DNA of 22,330 bases from the IMG/VR virus record IMGVR_UViG_3300025698_000063, positions 1 to 22,330 of that record; one strand, given 5' to 3'. This DNA comes from a virus. This document shows, in pieces, positions 1 through 7,675 of this stretch. The translations under genes and the position numbers were made by a program. Every line of letters starts with the position of its first letter. Position 1 is the first letter of the stretch. The notes below the pieces were generated by a model. It ran no database searches. It was given only the letters and a program-made list of their open reading frames with translations, and had not been told where the DNA came from.

Positions 1-1176
1 ATCTGTTACACTTAATCGCGCTTTGGCCGGACTTGGAAAGCCTGCCGCCTGCGCTGGTGAGGTATCCATCAATCGTATAAATGATTTGCGGTTTGGAGAT
101 GACGCTGAAGTGGCCCATTCCCTAAGTTTTGGAGACTTTACGCCAACAAACGTCGGGTCAATCACCTTCATTATGCCGTCAAACTGTTTGGCGCTTTTCT
201 TGGTTATTTTGGCCCCTTTTACAAGTTCTGCCATAGCAGCGCCTGTCATAGTGGCAAAATCGTTAGCATTTGGGTCCATACTGCCTGTCATGCCATAAAC
301 ATCTTCACCCTCAAAAATGTCGCGAGCTTTTTGAGATTCGTCGGCAATACGCTTTACGATGTTGGAATTAGACGCCCATATAGAGCGGTTGGCTTGCGCT
401 GCCGGACCGCGCATAAAGTCTACACCGCCTTCAGTATAGACTGGGTTCTCAAAAGAAACGTCGTCAACACCTTCGACAGACATCCCACGGCTGGTCCGGT
501 CACCATAGAATGGCAAAACAAGTTTATTCTCTAGCTCCTCCCAAGAACGCGCAACGCGCGGAAGGTTCTCGCCAAGGTCAACTTGATCTATCTCCACGTC
601 AGACAAAAACTTGTCCATCTTCGTGTCTTGGTAACCAAGCGGGTCAAGTTCTCCCTTGGTTGCCTTCTTTAGACGTATATTGCCACCCATCGAACCAACA
701 GCGTTGGGGTCAATTTCAAGTTGTCTAGCCAACCTACCGGCAGCACGTGTAACTTTAAGCGCTGGGCCAACCGCCGGAATAGCAACACCCACGCCACCAA
801 GCATATCAGACGTAAACGCATCGTTGGCGGCTCGGATCTGAACCGGAGTGGCATTCTGTAGCGTGACGCCTTCCGGCAAATACGCGTCAGCACCTCTGCC
901 AGCGCGTACCATAGACTGGCCGACACTCTGTACAGCGCCCTTAACCGTATCAATCGGAGACGTAACAGCATCCGCAACGCCGGAAAGAATACCGCCGCCC
1001 ATTTGCTTGGCCATGCCAGCCGGATCTGCACGGAACTGACGCCCCAAACGCTCACCCGCACTGTCGTAGCCGTCATCAAGGCCAATCACGTTATCAAGCA
1101 AAGACGTACCCATGCCACTTAATTCGCGGACACCACGGCGCAAGTTGGGCGGAATATACTGTTCCAACCCTGCCAT
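1..1176 (-). CDS. Large phage protein, C-terminus beyond window (possible internal virion protein)
   Basis: This frame is open from an ATG at 1176 to the window edge, giving 392 residues with no stop, so the true C-terminus lies outside. The start overlaps the upstream lysozyme-like gene's stop as TGATG, which suggests translational coupling. The N-terminal 100 residues are Gly/Ala/Met-rich with amphipathic stretches (for example GMAKQMGGGILSGVADAV). The rest is mixed alpha/beta with no catalytic motif I recognise. Large proteins of this style occur in tailed phages near lysozyme-like genes and may be injected with DNA, but that is inference from context. Function is unassigned. Confidence is high that it is a gene and low for its role. 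Confidence 0.8.
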   Translation of the reverse strand, partial: MAGLEQYIPPNLRRGVRELSGMGTSLLDNVIGLDDGYDSAGERLGRQFRADPAGMAKQMGGGILSGVADAVTSPIDTVKGAVQSVGQSMVRAGRGADAYLPEGVTLQNATPVQIRAANDAFTSDMLGGVGVAIPAVGPALKVTRAAGRLARQLEIDPNAVGSMGGNIRLKKATKGELDPLGYQDTKMDKFLSDVEIDQVDLGENLPRVARSWEELENKLVLPFYGDRTSRGMSVEGVDDVSFENPVYTEGGVDFMRGPAAQANRSIWASNSNIVKRIADESQKARDIFEGEDVYGMTGSMDPNANDFATMTGAAMAELVKGAKITKKSAKQFDGIMKVIDPTFVGVKSPKLREWATSASSPNRKSFIRLMDTSPAQAAGFPSPAKARLSVTD

Positions 1177-1775
1177 CAGATAAGAGATCCGCTATTACGC
1201 GGCGGCATCCGCTGCGCGGGCGGCATCACATTAAGCAAACCTTGCGGCTGTGGCTGTGGCCGCATCTTAGGGCGCGGTGACATCTCAAGTAATCCCTGCG
1301 GGCGAGCCTGCGGACGCATGGGCGTCAAACTATATGGGTCAACGCCGGAAAATTTCTTACCGTAGTCAGAAATACGCGTCTTAAACTGGTCACTAGCGTC
1401 AGATTTGCCGCCACTCTGAATAAAGTCGCGCATACCCTTTCTGCCGCCGATGTGGGCCATCGCTATCATGGCAGGCATATCTACAGGGACGCCGGCAATA
1501 TCTTTTCCGATATACTGATCCAAACCCCTGTCCATTGCGTAGTCAATGACATCACGCTCATGCCAGTCCATAACCTTGTCTTGCAAGCTCATGTCAGACA
1601 GGAAATCATCTTCAGTGAAATCCTCGCCAGTGTCTTCCCTGTAATCCTTTAGGCGTGGCTCAGAAAACTGATAAGCGCCAAACATTTTACGGCCATCGTC
1701 CAAGATGGTCAGCTTGGTCGGGTCGCCGCTGCTTTCACTGAAGCGCATCTTCTCTCTGAAGTCTGTATCTGCCAT
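1176..1775 (-). CDS. Lysozyme/transglycosylase-like protein with Pro/Arg-rich tail
   Basis: This 199-residue protein probably cleaves peptidoglycan, either in the virion or during lysis. Near the N-terminus the sequence RFSESSGDP is followed about 15 residues later by GAYQFSEPRL, the Glu-Ser-Ser-Gly plus G-x-YQF pattern of the lysozyme-like transglycosylase fold. The likely catalytic Glu is residue 14. AMAHIGGRKGMRDF fits the later helix of that fold. The last 50 residues are low-complexity with repeated RPQ-type and PQGLL segments. The frame stays open upstream to a GTG at 1943, but that stretch contains the terminator after terL, so I chose the ATG at 1775; the ATG at 1790 is also possible. 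There is no signal peptide from this start, which fits a virion-associated enzyme. Confidence 0.75.
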   Translation of the reverse strand: MADTDFREKMRFSESSGDPTKLTILDDGRKMFGAYQFSEPRLKDYREDTGEDFTEDDFLSDMSLQDKVMDWHERDVIDYAMDRGLDQYIGKDIAGVPVDMPAMIAMAHIGGRKGMRDFIQSGGKSDASDQFKTRISDYGKKFSGVDPYSLTPMRPQARPQGLLEMSPRPKMRPQPQPQGLLNVMPPAQRMPPRNSGSLI

Positions 1776-1829
1776 GTCGGGTCCGATCATAATTTGGCAG
1801 CATGATAGCATGAAACAAGCCAAAAGAAA

Positions 1830-1868
1830 CCCCGTCACGCGAAACGGGAGGATGTTTGCGTGACGGGG
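1830..1868 (-). terminator. Rho-independent terminator after terL
   Basis: An 11-bp perfect inverted repeat (CCCCGTCACGC at 1830-1840, GCGTGACGGGG at 1858-1868) is extended inward by AAAC/GTTT after one bulged base, leaving an 8-nt loop. On the minus strand the stem is followed by TTTCTTTT, as expected of an intrinsic terminator. It lies about 75 bp past the terL stop. It separates terL from the lysozyme-like gene. Confidence 0.8.
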
Positions 1869-1943
1869 CAGTTGGGAGGCAAATGGCGGGAGAAAGGCCA
1901 ATGACCTATAATAACCCGTAAACCTGCTCAAGTCTAGCGTCAC

Positions 1944-3365
1944 CTACACAACACCCCGAATGCCGCGCTTCAGTGGCTTCTGCCACGAAACAGACTTCGA
2001 CGATCCATACGCCATCGTCGTAAAATCACCAGCGAGGGCCAAACATAACGCGTCAGCCTTATCCGGCGACTTAACCCCACGCTTCTTCATAGCTTCCTTA
2101 CTCTCAACCTGCATCTTGCCAGACGACGTAAACATATACCTCGGAGCCGCAAGCTCAGCGTACAACCCGTCATCCTTTGGAAGCGCCACATCCATACCCT
2201 CAAGCCACGCCTTACACTTAAACCAAAGCTCAGCCCTCATATTCAAATAAGTATCCTTGGCCATAGCACGCTCGGACACGTTCAAACCACGCGCCGGCAA
2301 CCCAAGCTCACGCAACCTATCCAACACGCCAGCGCCAAACCCATTGCTATCCACAATAATCTCCATTGGACGCTTGGATGGTGCCGTCGCATCATAATCC
2401 GCCTTCACCGCACCCGTGAGCTGCATCAAGTCCAAATTGCGCCACACAGTCATGGGATGCACAAGCGGCCCCTGACGCTTGCACAAAACACTGCTGTCAC
2501 CACCCTGCCGTGCCACATCCAACCCCCAAACATACGACGTCTCATCATGCACCCTAATCTTCGTGTTCATCGCATGCTCAATCAACGAAACAGGAATAAC
2601 CGTATCCTCCTCAGACGGAGGGAAGTTTCCAAGTACGCGGACGTGGTATGCCGGACTATCCTCACCATACCGGCGCTTCATATCCTCCACAAAATCATCA
2701 GCAACACGCGGACTATCAACACAACTAACATGCATCGTGTGCCAATCCTCGCGGAGCCGCGTGTGCGTCTCATAAAAGAACCCCGTATTACGCGTAGGGT
2801 TCCCCGTCAAAACCGTCGTGGCATGCTCACCAGACATCGAACCAGACGCAGCCTCGAAAACCGCTTCCGGTATACCACTCGCCTCATCCGCCAATAACAA
2901 AACATTCGCGCTGTGAACCCCAGCCAACGCTTCGGGCGTCTCACTCCTAGACGTCCGACAAGAAATAAACGTACTCTCCGGACTACTCTTCAGCTCAATC
3001 CGGTCAGACTTCACCTCCAGCAAATTATTAAACGGCGGCTTCAAACGCTTGGCCACATTCTTCATCTCAGCGAAACACGCATCAAAAAGCTGCGCAGACG
3101 TGGGTGCCGTCACAACCGTCTTGCTCGGATGGCGCATCAAAACATGCCAAATTGCAGCCATAGCAACGCCAGTCGATTTACCCACACCGTGGCCAGAACG
3201 AACAGATATGCGACGCACCTTCGGAGCGGCGATCGCGTCAAGAAGCTCAATCTGCCAAACATCAGGCTCAATCCCGATAACCTCGCGGGCAAACGCAACC
3301 GGATCACTATGGTAGCGCGTCATTAATTTGATAAACGGGTTTACTCCGCCTTGATGTGCTGTCAT
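1944..3365 (-). CDS. terL: Terminase large subunit (packaging ATPase/nuclease)
   Basis: This is the motor that pumps DNA into the prohead and cuts concatemers. The 473 residues are a normal family length. The N-terminal ATPase domain has Walker A SGHGVGKST (57-65), Walker B LLLADEA with D160/E161, and a coupling motif TGNP (187-190). The C-terminal RNase H-like nuclease has acidic residues at D283 (WGLDVARQGGD), D339 (IIVDSNGFG) and D438 (SPDKADAL). The start at 3365 has GGAG ten bases upstream; an ATG at residue 15 is less likely. It follows terS across a 350-bp spacer and ends before a strong terminator. Assignment is secure; the packaging type (cos or pac) cannot be read from the sequence. 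Confidence 0.96.
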   Translation of the reverse strand: MTAHQGGVNPFIKLMTRYHSDPVAFAREVIGIEPDVWQIELLDAIAAPKVRRISVRSGHGVGKSTGVAMAAIWHVLMRHPSKTVVTAPTSAQLFDACFAEMKNVAKRLKPPFNNLLEVKSDRIELKSSPESTFISCRTSRSETPEALAGVHSANVLLLADEASGIPEAVFEAASGSMSGEHATTVLTGNPTRNTGFFYETHTRLREDWHTMHVSCVDSPRVADDFVEDMKRRYGEDSPAYHVRVLGNFPPSEEDTVIPVSLIEHAMNTKIRVHDETSYVWGLDVARQGGDSSVLCKRQGPLVHPMTVWRNLDLMQLTGAVKADYDATAPSKRPMEIIVDSNGFGAGVLDRLRELGLPARGLNVSERAMAKDTYLNMRAELWFKCKAWLEGMDVALPKDDGLYAELAAPRYMFTSSGKMQVESKEAMKKRGVKSPDKADALCLALAGDFTTMAYGSSKSVSWQKPLKRGIRGVV

Positions 3366-3437
3366 AGTGTTATCACTCCGTTGCGTTGTGGTTTTGAAAT
3401 TTTTTCAAGAATAGGCGTGAGGGGGACGTCAACATTT

Positions 3438-3468
3438 ATGCCCCCGCGTTTTTGCGAGAGGGGGGCAT
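3438..3468. repeat. Inverted repeat, GC-rich hairpin between terS and terL
   Basis: The arms are ATGCCCCC (3438-3445) and GGGGGCAT (3461-3468), with a 15-nt T-rich loop that contains a further CGC/GCG pairing. No T-tract follows on either strand, so it is probably not an intrinsic terminator. Confidence 0.6.
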
Positions 3469-3628
3469 CAGATCCGAAATCTGGCCCAAATCGAGGCAAT
3501 CTGACGGCAAAAGTCGCATAATCAGCATTATGTTAAATAACCGCATCACCGCATCGTCATATAAATAAGGGGTATCGCGCATATCGCTGCTATATCGGCA
3601 CGTCATGCAAAAACCGCGCAATATTGTT

Positions 3629-3667
3629 TAAGTCCAGATGCCTTGACGATCGGGCGAACTGGACTTA
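3629..3667. repeat. Inverted repeat downstream of terS
   Basis: Perfect 9-bp arms, TAAGTCCAG (3629-3637) and CTGGACTTA (3659-3667), are separated by 21 bp, with a weak inner GCC/GGC pairing. It lies about 50 bp past the terS stop. There is no T-tract, so a protein-binding or packaging site is as likely as transcription termination. Confidence 0.55.
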
Positions 3668-3715
3668 TCCGCGCGCCCGCGCACGCATCGCTCAGCCGAT
3701 GTGCGAAATCGCCCT

Positions 3716-4186
3716 TCACACGCCTTCCTCCTCATCGTCACCGTCGCTCACAAGCTCACCCTCAATCACGTCAGCCTCGTTGATTGACGCGAGCAACTGT
3801 GCCGCTTGCGCGTGCAGATCTGTCACGCTGACGTTGACTGCCACGCTAGATTGCTTCGTGTCATACGCGTCGTTCGACTTAGCGGCCAACCACTTGTACG
3901 TGTCCACTGCAAGGCGCGCACTGTTCACGCTCGCCTCTTGCATGTGGATCGTCTCGGCTATCTCCTCCGCCTTGGATGCGTAACCATGCCCAGCGATACC
4001 GCGAGCCTCCTGATACCGCGCGTCACGTCCATCCTCCATCGCAATCCACTTGTGAAAGATGTGCCACCCCACGCCAAAGTGTTTGATCACGTCAGACGGG
4101 TTATTGCCTGACGCCACCATGCCGAAGATCTCTTCCTCGCCAGCCACTTCAAGCGCTGCAATCTTTGCCTTACCTATCTTACCCAT
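3716..4186 (-). CDS. terS: Terminase small subunit
   Basis: This protein would recognise the packaging site and hand DNA to TerL. It has 156 residues, typical of TerS. An N-terminal HTH-like region (GEEEIFGMVASGNNPSDVI, then FGVGWHIFHKWI) is followed by YQEARGIAG and an oligomerisation-type helix. The sequence SARLAVDTYKWLAAKSNDAY closely resembles a conserved segment of phage small terminases. The C-terminus is strongly acidic (GELVSDGDDEEEGV), as is common for the TerL-binding tail. The start at 4186 has GGAG seven bases upstream. It sits directly upstream of terL in the same orientation. Confidence 0.88.
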   Translation of the reverse strand: MGKIGKAKIAALEVAGEEEIFGMVASGNNPSDVIKHFGVGWHIFHKWIAMEDGRDARYQEARGIAGHGYASKAEEIAETIHMQEASVNSARLAVDTYKWLAAKSNDAYDTKQSSVAVNVSVTDLHAQAAQLLASINEADVIEGELVSDGDDEEEGV

Positions 4187-4223
4187 CGTGTAACTCCATT
4201 CAGTTTAACATAACACTTCCCCA

Positions 4224-4805
4224 TCAAAACGGGATCTCATCGTCAAGGTCATCGTTCAGCCCCACGCGCGTCACGGTCGCCTTGGGAAACGCCTCGAACG
4301 CCTTCTGCAAGAATGCGTCCGTAAAGCTGGCGGAGATCACGCGTGCTGCGTCCTCGAATGAGTATACGACCCAGTTTGGGTAGCGCATCCGCAAGTCCGC
4401 AATATTTGTCATTGCGATGCATACAAACTTCCCCTGCTCCAGCTCAACGCAGAACGCGTCGTCGGGCAGCGGCTTATGTCCCGCAGCCTCCGCTTCACTC
4501 TCAAGCACGTCCCACGCCCTCATAAGAGCGCCAACCAGCTTGTTCACCTTCACAATGTCATTCTCTTCCACTGCTGAGTTCAGCGCCTCATATGCTCCGC
4601 TAAACCTTCCAGCCAGATCGGGTGACACAAGCTCCGTTAGACTGTCACCCCACTTGCTCTGCTTGTCCCGCATAACCTTATCAAGTGGCGCGAGCTGACC
4701 CCAGACGCCAGCCGATATGGTATTCGTCTCACCCTCATGCTGAAACGTACCCCTGTCCCTCATCATCTTCGCCGTTGGCTTCTTCACCTGCTTCTTCGCA
4801 ACCAT
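4224..4805 (-). CDS. Phage protein of unknown function with SSB-like acidic C-terminal tip
   Basis: This 193-residue protein starts at 4805, where GGGGAG lies seven bases upstream; longer in-frame starts lack such a site. The N-terminus is Lys-rich (VAKKQVKKPTAK), the middle helical, and the C-terminal half mixed. The protein ends NDDLDDEIPF, very like the acidic hydrophobic tip (DDDIPF) by which bacterial single-stranded DNA-binding proteins recruit partners. I recognise no enzymatic motif. It is the first gene left of the TCCACAGT repeat region and lies directly upstream of terS, so a role in linking replication to packaging is possible but speculative. Confidence 0.85.
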   Translation of the reverse strand: MVAKKQVKKPTAKMMRDRGTFQHEGETNTISAGVWGQLAPLDKVMRDKQSKWGDSLTELVSPDLAGRFSGAYEALNSAVEENDIVKVNKLVGALMRAWDVLESEAEAAGHKPLPDDAFCVELEQGKFVCIAMTNIADLRMRYPNWVVYSFEDAARVISASFTDAFLQKAFEAFPKATVTRVGLNDDLDDEIPF

Positions 4806-4864
4806 GCCATCACTCCCCTTCATTGCCAGCACCTGTAACACCAATACTCCACCACGCTAAATCT

Positions 4865-5001
4865 TCCACAGTCCCCTCCCTCCACAGTATCCCCTTCCTC
4901 CACAGTACCCTATATATAGGGGTACACTGTGGTGGAGAGAATACGGGCCAATATCTCCACGGTGTAGCACAGTCTCCACAGTCACTTAAACACACTGTGG
5001 A
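4865..5001. repeat. TCCACAGT repeat array (iteron-like; candidate origin or operator)
   Basis: TCCACAGT occurs in direct orientation at 4865-4872, 4881-4888, 4899-4906 and 4975-4982, and with one mismatch at 4956-4963. It is inverted at 4994-5001, and its CCACAGT core is inverted at 4926-4932. A CACAGT half-copy sits at 4968-4973. Neighbouring direct copies start 16-19 bp apart. The last copy is part of TGTGGATAG (4996-5004), whose complement CTATCCACA matches the DnaA box TTATCCACA at 8 of 9 bases. The array fills the spacer between the small nuclease-like gene and the 4224-4805 gene. It could be a replication origin with DnaA or phage initiator sites, or a multi-site operator. Confidence 0.75.
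4898..4937. repeat. Large imperfect palindrome with AT core inside the repeat array
   Basis: A perfect 14-bp palindrome, CCCTATATATAGGG (4908-4921), is flanked by inverted TCCACAGT-type units (CTCCACAGTA on the left, TACACTGTGGTGGAG on the right). Together they form an imperfect dyad of about 40 bp. The TATATATA centre would melt easily. No T-tract follows, so terminator function is unlikely. Confidence 0.75.
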
Positions 5002-5006
5002 TAGCA

Positions 5007-5426
5007 TCACGCTATCACCTTAAACGAAGCCACATCAAAGTATGCGACTGGCTCTATGTCTTGCGGATCACCCCGACGCATTGTCCCGCCGGTCTGTATG
5101 TCCATGTCTTTGGCTGGCAGCTTACATATGCCGGCGGCGTCGCTCCACTGCACCGCGAGGAAGCACGGTAGCCCCGTCGCCTGCGTCAGTGTGTTGGCCA
5201 TCATAACCTTGTACAGGGAAATCATGTACGTCGGGTACTGTAGCATCTTTGTTTTTCGCTGCCTCGCCTCTATGAAGGCCACGGCGCTGCCATCTCTGGT
5301 GGCCATGAAGTCTAGGGACAGCTTGATCGGCATCTTTGTGAGCTGGCAGTTGAACTGCCTCTGTATGATGCTTGACAGCGCCTGCTCGTTGTCTCTGTCT
5401 TGTTGCGTCTCGTACAGCGGCCTCAT
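5007..5426 (-). CDS. Small PD-(D/E)XK-like nuclease candidate
   Basis: The protein is 139 residues long. Its ATG at 5426 overlaps the primase-helicase stop as ATGA and has AGGAGG seven bases upstream, which fixes the start. IKLSLDFMATRDG, then VAFIEARQRKTK (D39, E53, R55 and K58), followed by helices and LPCFLAVQWSD, resembles the core of small PD-(D/E)XK/VRR-type nucleases, with an E-x-R variant of the usual E-x-K. Coupling to the primase-helicase suggests a role in replication or recombination. It is the last gene before the TCCACAGT array. The gene call is firm and the nuclease call tentative. Confidence 0.8.
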   Translation of the reverse strand: MRPLYETQQDRDNEQALSSIIQRQFNCQLTKMPIKLSLDFMATRDGSAVAFIEARQRKTKMLQYPTYMISLYKVMMANTLTQATGLPCFLAVQWSDAAGICKLPAKDMDIQTGGTMRRGDPQDIEPVAYFDVASFKVIA

Positions 5427-7618
5427 AGTCCCGCCTCCTCTCCGGTGATCCACTCACCCACTGACACGATCGTCACATCCCTGCCGGCACGCTTGTCCGC
5501 GAACTGCTCAAGGCGTAGCACGCCAGTCTGTATCCATTTTTCCGCGATTGCCTTGGCCCGCGCCTTCTCCGGCTTCTTGTCGATGTCCAGCTCAAGTGTG
5601 CTGGCGACAGCCTTGCCGACCCAGCGCTTGCTGCGCACGTTTTCGCGGTACGGGTCGCCATCCTCTTCGGCTGCACCCACTGCGCGCTGAACCATCATCG
5701 CGTGCTTGGTAGTAACCCCGTCGAACAGGTCAGGCATTTTAAATTCAACCGTGACACCCACGCTTTCCCCGTTAGGGATCTGCACCCCAATCATGCGCCG
5801 GTAGACTGCCTTGGCCGCTGGTGGCGCGAGGTTCGATTTGCCGTCATCAACTCGGAAGACGCCACGGCTCTCGAACTCTGGCACGCCCAGCTTCTGCGCT
5901 TCCTCTTCGGTTATCTTGTTAATTACTCTGGCTGCGCGGCAAGCGCCAATCAATGACCCTGCCCCTCGGATGCTATCAACCGTAGCGTCATCTCCGTTGC
6001 CCTTGCGGATGTGATGTACGAGAGCCGTCGAGCAGTCCGTCGCGTCACACACTGAGCGAACCGCGCCAACCGCTGCGTTCATTGCCACGTTGTCGTTCTC
6101 GCTGATCTGCGTGGCCGCAACCCACGGGTCGATGAAAACCATGCCGATGTCCAGCTCGTTGATCTTGGCGGTCATATACTGGACCATTTCCTCATCAACG
6201 CTGATACCCTCCCTGTCCTGCTTGGCGAAGATCATCTTCAGATCACGTCCGGCGTCTAGAAATATGCGACCCCGCACGTCTTGAGCTTTAATCTTGTAAT
6301 GCTGCATGGTTGCAGCGAAGCGACGCTGAAGCTCCTCCATAGGATCTTCCAAGTTAATCACCCAGACGTTGCAGCGCTCAATAACTTGCTCGCCCAGCAG
6401 CGGCTTGCCGGTAGCAATGGCGAGAGCTTCCGCAATTTGCATGGAGGTCTTCCCGACGCCACCGGCTGACGCTAGGACACTTACGTGGCCCCGAACATAG
6501 TGCTGGCCATAGATCCAGCGCCTCGGCGGTATCAGTGCCGCGTCAATAGGTTCAAACGCTGTCGGCCACATGCGTTCGCTTTCAATCCGCTCCTGTGTGA
6601 CCTCTGCGACCGGCTTAGCCATAGACAGAGCCTCACGCAGCTTCTGTGCGCCCGCCTCTTTCAGATAGTCGTTAGCATCTTTGACGCCGTCCAGACCGAG
6701 CTGGTCGAAGCGAACCACATGCACGTCGGTTGACCCGTCACCGCGCAGAACATCCGCGACAGCTTCCACATCCAAGTCTGGGTCCGCGCAGATCGTCACG
6801 TCAGATGCGCGCGGCGCATTGTAAGTGGACAGGCCAGACTTGCCAAACGTGCAGATGACTGTGGCGCTACCCTCTGACGCCTGATGCACTGACAGTGCGT
6901 CCTCTGGCCCCTCGACCATAATGATTGGGTTGCCGTCTTCCTCTTTGCCGATCCGCATTACATTGCCGACAAGTGCGCCCCTGCTATACTTGCTGATGCC
7001 GTTATGCTCACGCTTTTGGCCGTCATCCGTCAGCAGCACAGCCTGCACGCCACAGATTGTGCCTTGATCGTCAGTGGCTGGGAACATGATCGCCGGCCCG
7101 CCGTACAGGCTAGGGCTGAAGCGTGCTATGTCGGCGGCAGTGCCGGCGCGAAGGCTGCGGCTGTTAAGATATAAGAGCGCCGGTCGGACTGCGTCTTGGT
7201 TGTCTCTGGTAATCGGAACGCAACGCTCCCAAGCCTCGACAGCCTTGGCCACCTTCTGCTGGCGCGTTTCGTCGTCTCTCACCAATAAGTTTTTGGCGGC
7301 AAGGCGTCCAATCAGGCGATCCATTTCAGACGGAGCGAATGGCTCGCTCTCGTTGCCTTCGAGTTGCTTTGGGTTCTCACTCCCGCGCTTAAACCCTGAC
7401 CCGATCGTCGTCTTAATCTCTGGCTCGCTTAGACCGATGGCTTTTGCAGCCGTGTGTAGGTCCAGAATGGTACTGTCTAGATCGCCAGATCCCATGTGTG
7501 CGTGGCGACCGACTGTAAACGCAGCCTTGTTCAACGCCTCATTACGCCCACCCTTGGATGCCAAGCCGATTTCTGCGACAATGCTCTCTCTGACTTTGCT
7601 GAAATATTGTTGGCTCAT
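5423..7618 (-). CDS. Toprim primase / RepA-type (AAA_25) helicase
   Basis: This 731-residue replication protein probably primes and unwinds DNA at the fork. The N-terminus (NEALNKAAFTVG, about 26-37, through TTIGSGFKRG) resembles the helical domain that accompanies archaeo-eukaryotic-type and phage primases. A Toprim domain follows, with IIMVEGPEDALSV (E236) and ICADPDLD (D279, D281). The C-terminal RecA-fold helicase has Walker A ASAGGVGKTS (K390), Walker B GMVFIDPW (D497) and LVHHIRKGNG (H535/H536), as in RepA/AAA_25 helicases. No zinc-ribbon cysteine cluster is visible at the N-terminus. GGGAG eight bases before the ATG at 7618 favours it over a start seven codons upstream. It is flanked by the ssDNA-binding protein and a nuclease-like gene. 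Confidence 0.92.
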   Translation of the reverse strand: MSQQYFSKVRESIVAEIGLASKGGRNEALNKAAFTVGRHAHMGSGDLDSTILDLHTAAKAIGLSEPEIKTTIGSGFKRGSENPKQLEGNESEPFAPSEMDRLIGRLAAKNLLVRDDETRQQKVAKAVEAWERCVPITRDNQDAVRPALLYLNSRSLRAGTAADIARFSPSLYGGPAIMFPATDDQGTICGVQAVLLTDDGQKREHNGISKYSRGALVGNVMRIGKEEDGNPIIMVEGPEDALSVHQASEGSATVICTFGKSGLSTYNAPRASDVTICADPDLDVEAVADVLRGDGSTDVHVVRFDQLGLDGVKDANDYLKEAGAQKLREALSMAKPVAEVTQERIESERMWPTAFEPIDAALIPPRRWIYGQHYVRGHVSVLASAGGVGKTSMQIAEALAIATGKPLLGEQVIERCNVWVINLEDPMEELQRRFAATMQHYKIKAQDVRGRIFLDAGRDLKMIFAKQDREGISVDEEMVQYMTAKINELDIGMVFIDPWVAATQISENDNVAMNAAVGAVRSVCDATDCSTALVHHIRKGNGDDATVDSIRGAGSLIGACRAARVINKITEEEAQKLGVPEFESRGVFRVDDGKSNLAPPAAKAVYRRMIGVQIPNGESVGVTVEFKMPDLFDGVTTKHAMMVQRAVGAAEEDGDPYRENVRSKRWVGKAVASTLELDIDKKPEKARAKAIAEKWIQTGVLRLEQFADKRAGRDVTIVSVGEWITGEEAGL

Positions 7619-7675
7619 TTGTTCCGCTCCCGATGTCAATTATGCCGCGCCCACGTAAGCGGACGCGGCTTGTGT

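Larger units (their letters stand above)
3366..3715. other. 350-bp terS-terL spacer with three dyads, no supported gene
   Basis: I see no convincing gene here. The one longer minus frame (3436-3621) lacks an SD site and resembles nothing. The spacer holds three inverted repeats: ATGCCCCC/GGGGGCAT (3438-3445/3461-3468), CATAAT/ATTATG (3517-3522/3527-3532) and TAAGTCCAG/CTGGACTTA (3629-3637/3659-3667). A short TTGAAA/TTTCAA palindrome (3394-3408) lies just before the terL SD site. None has a T-run on either strand. Its place between the terminase genes makes a packaging (cos/pac) or regulatory role possible. Confidence 0.5.

Noticed and set aside
1776-1943. GTG-started N-terminal extension of the lysozyme-like gene
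   Set aside because: The extension contains the hairpin and T-tract of the terL terminator, and the product would begin with an unlikely sequence.
2457-2897. Long plus-strand frames opposite terL
   Set aside because: These Arg-rich frames mirror the terL codons and lack ribosome sites; antisense shadows.
3438-3468. Intrinsic terminator before terL
   Set aside because: No T-run follows the stem on either strand.
3436-3621. A 61-codon minus-strand frame in the terS-terL spacer
   Set aside because: It has no ribosome site or recognisable composition and spans a strong hairpin; treated as non-coding.
4865-5001. CRISPR array
   Set aside because: The repeat unit is only 8 bp, occurs in both orientations and has uneven 16-19 bp or longer spacing; not a CRISPR pattern.
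5122-5457. Alternative minus frame overlapping the small nuclease-like gene
   Set aside because: Arg/Gln/His-rich composition typical of a shifted frame; the 5007-5426 frame has the SD site and ATGA overlap.
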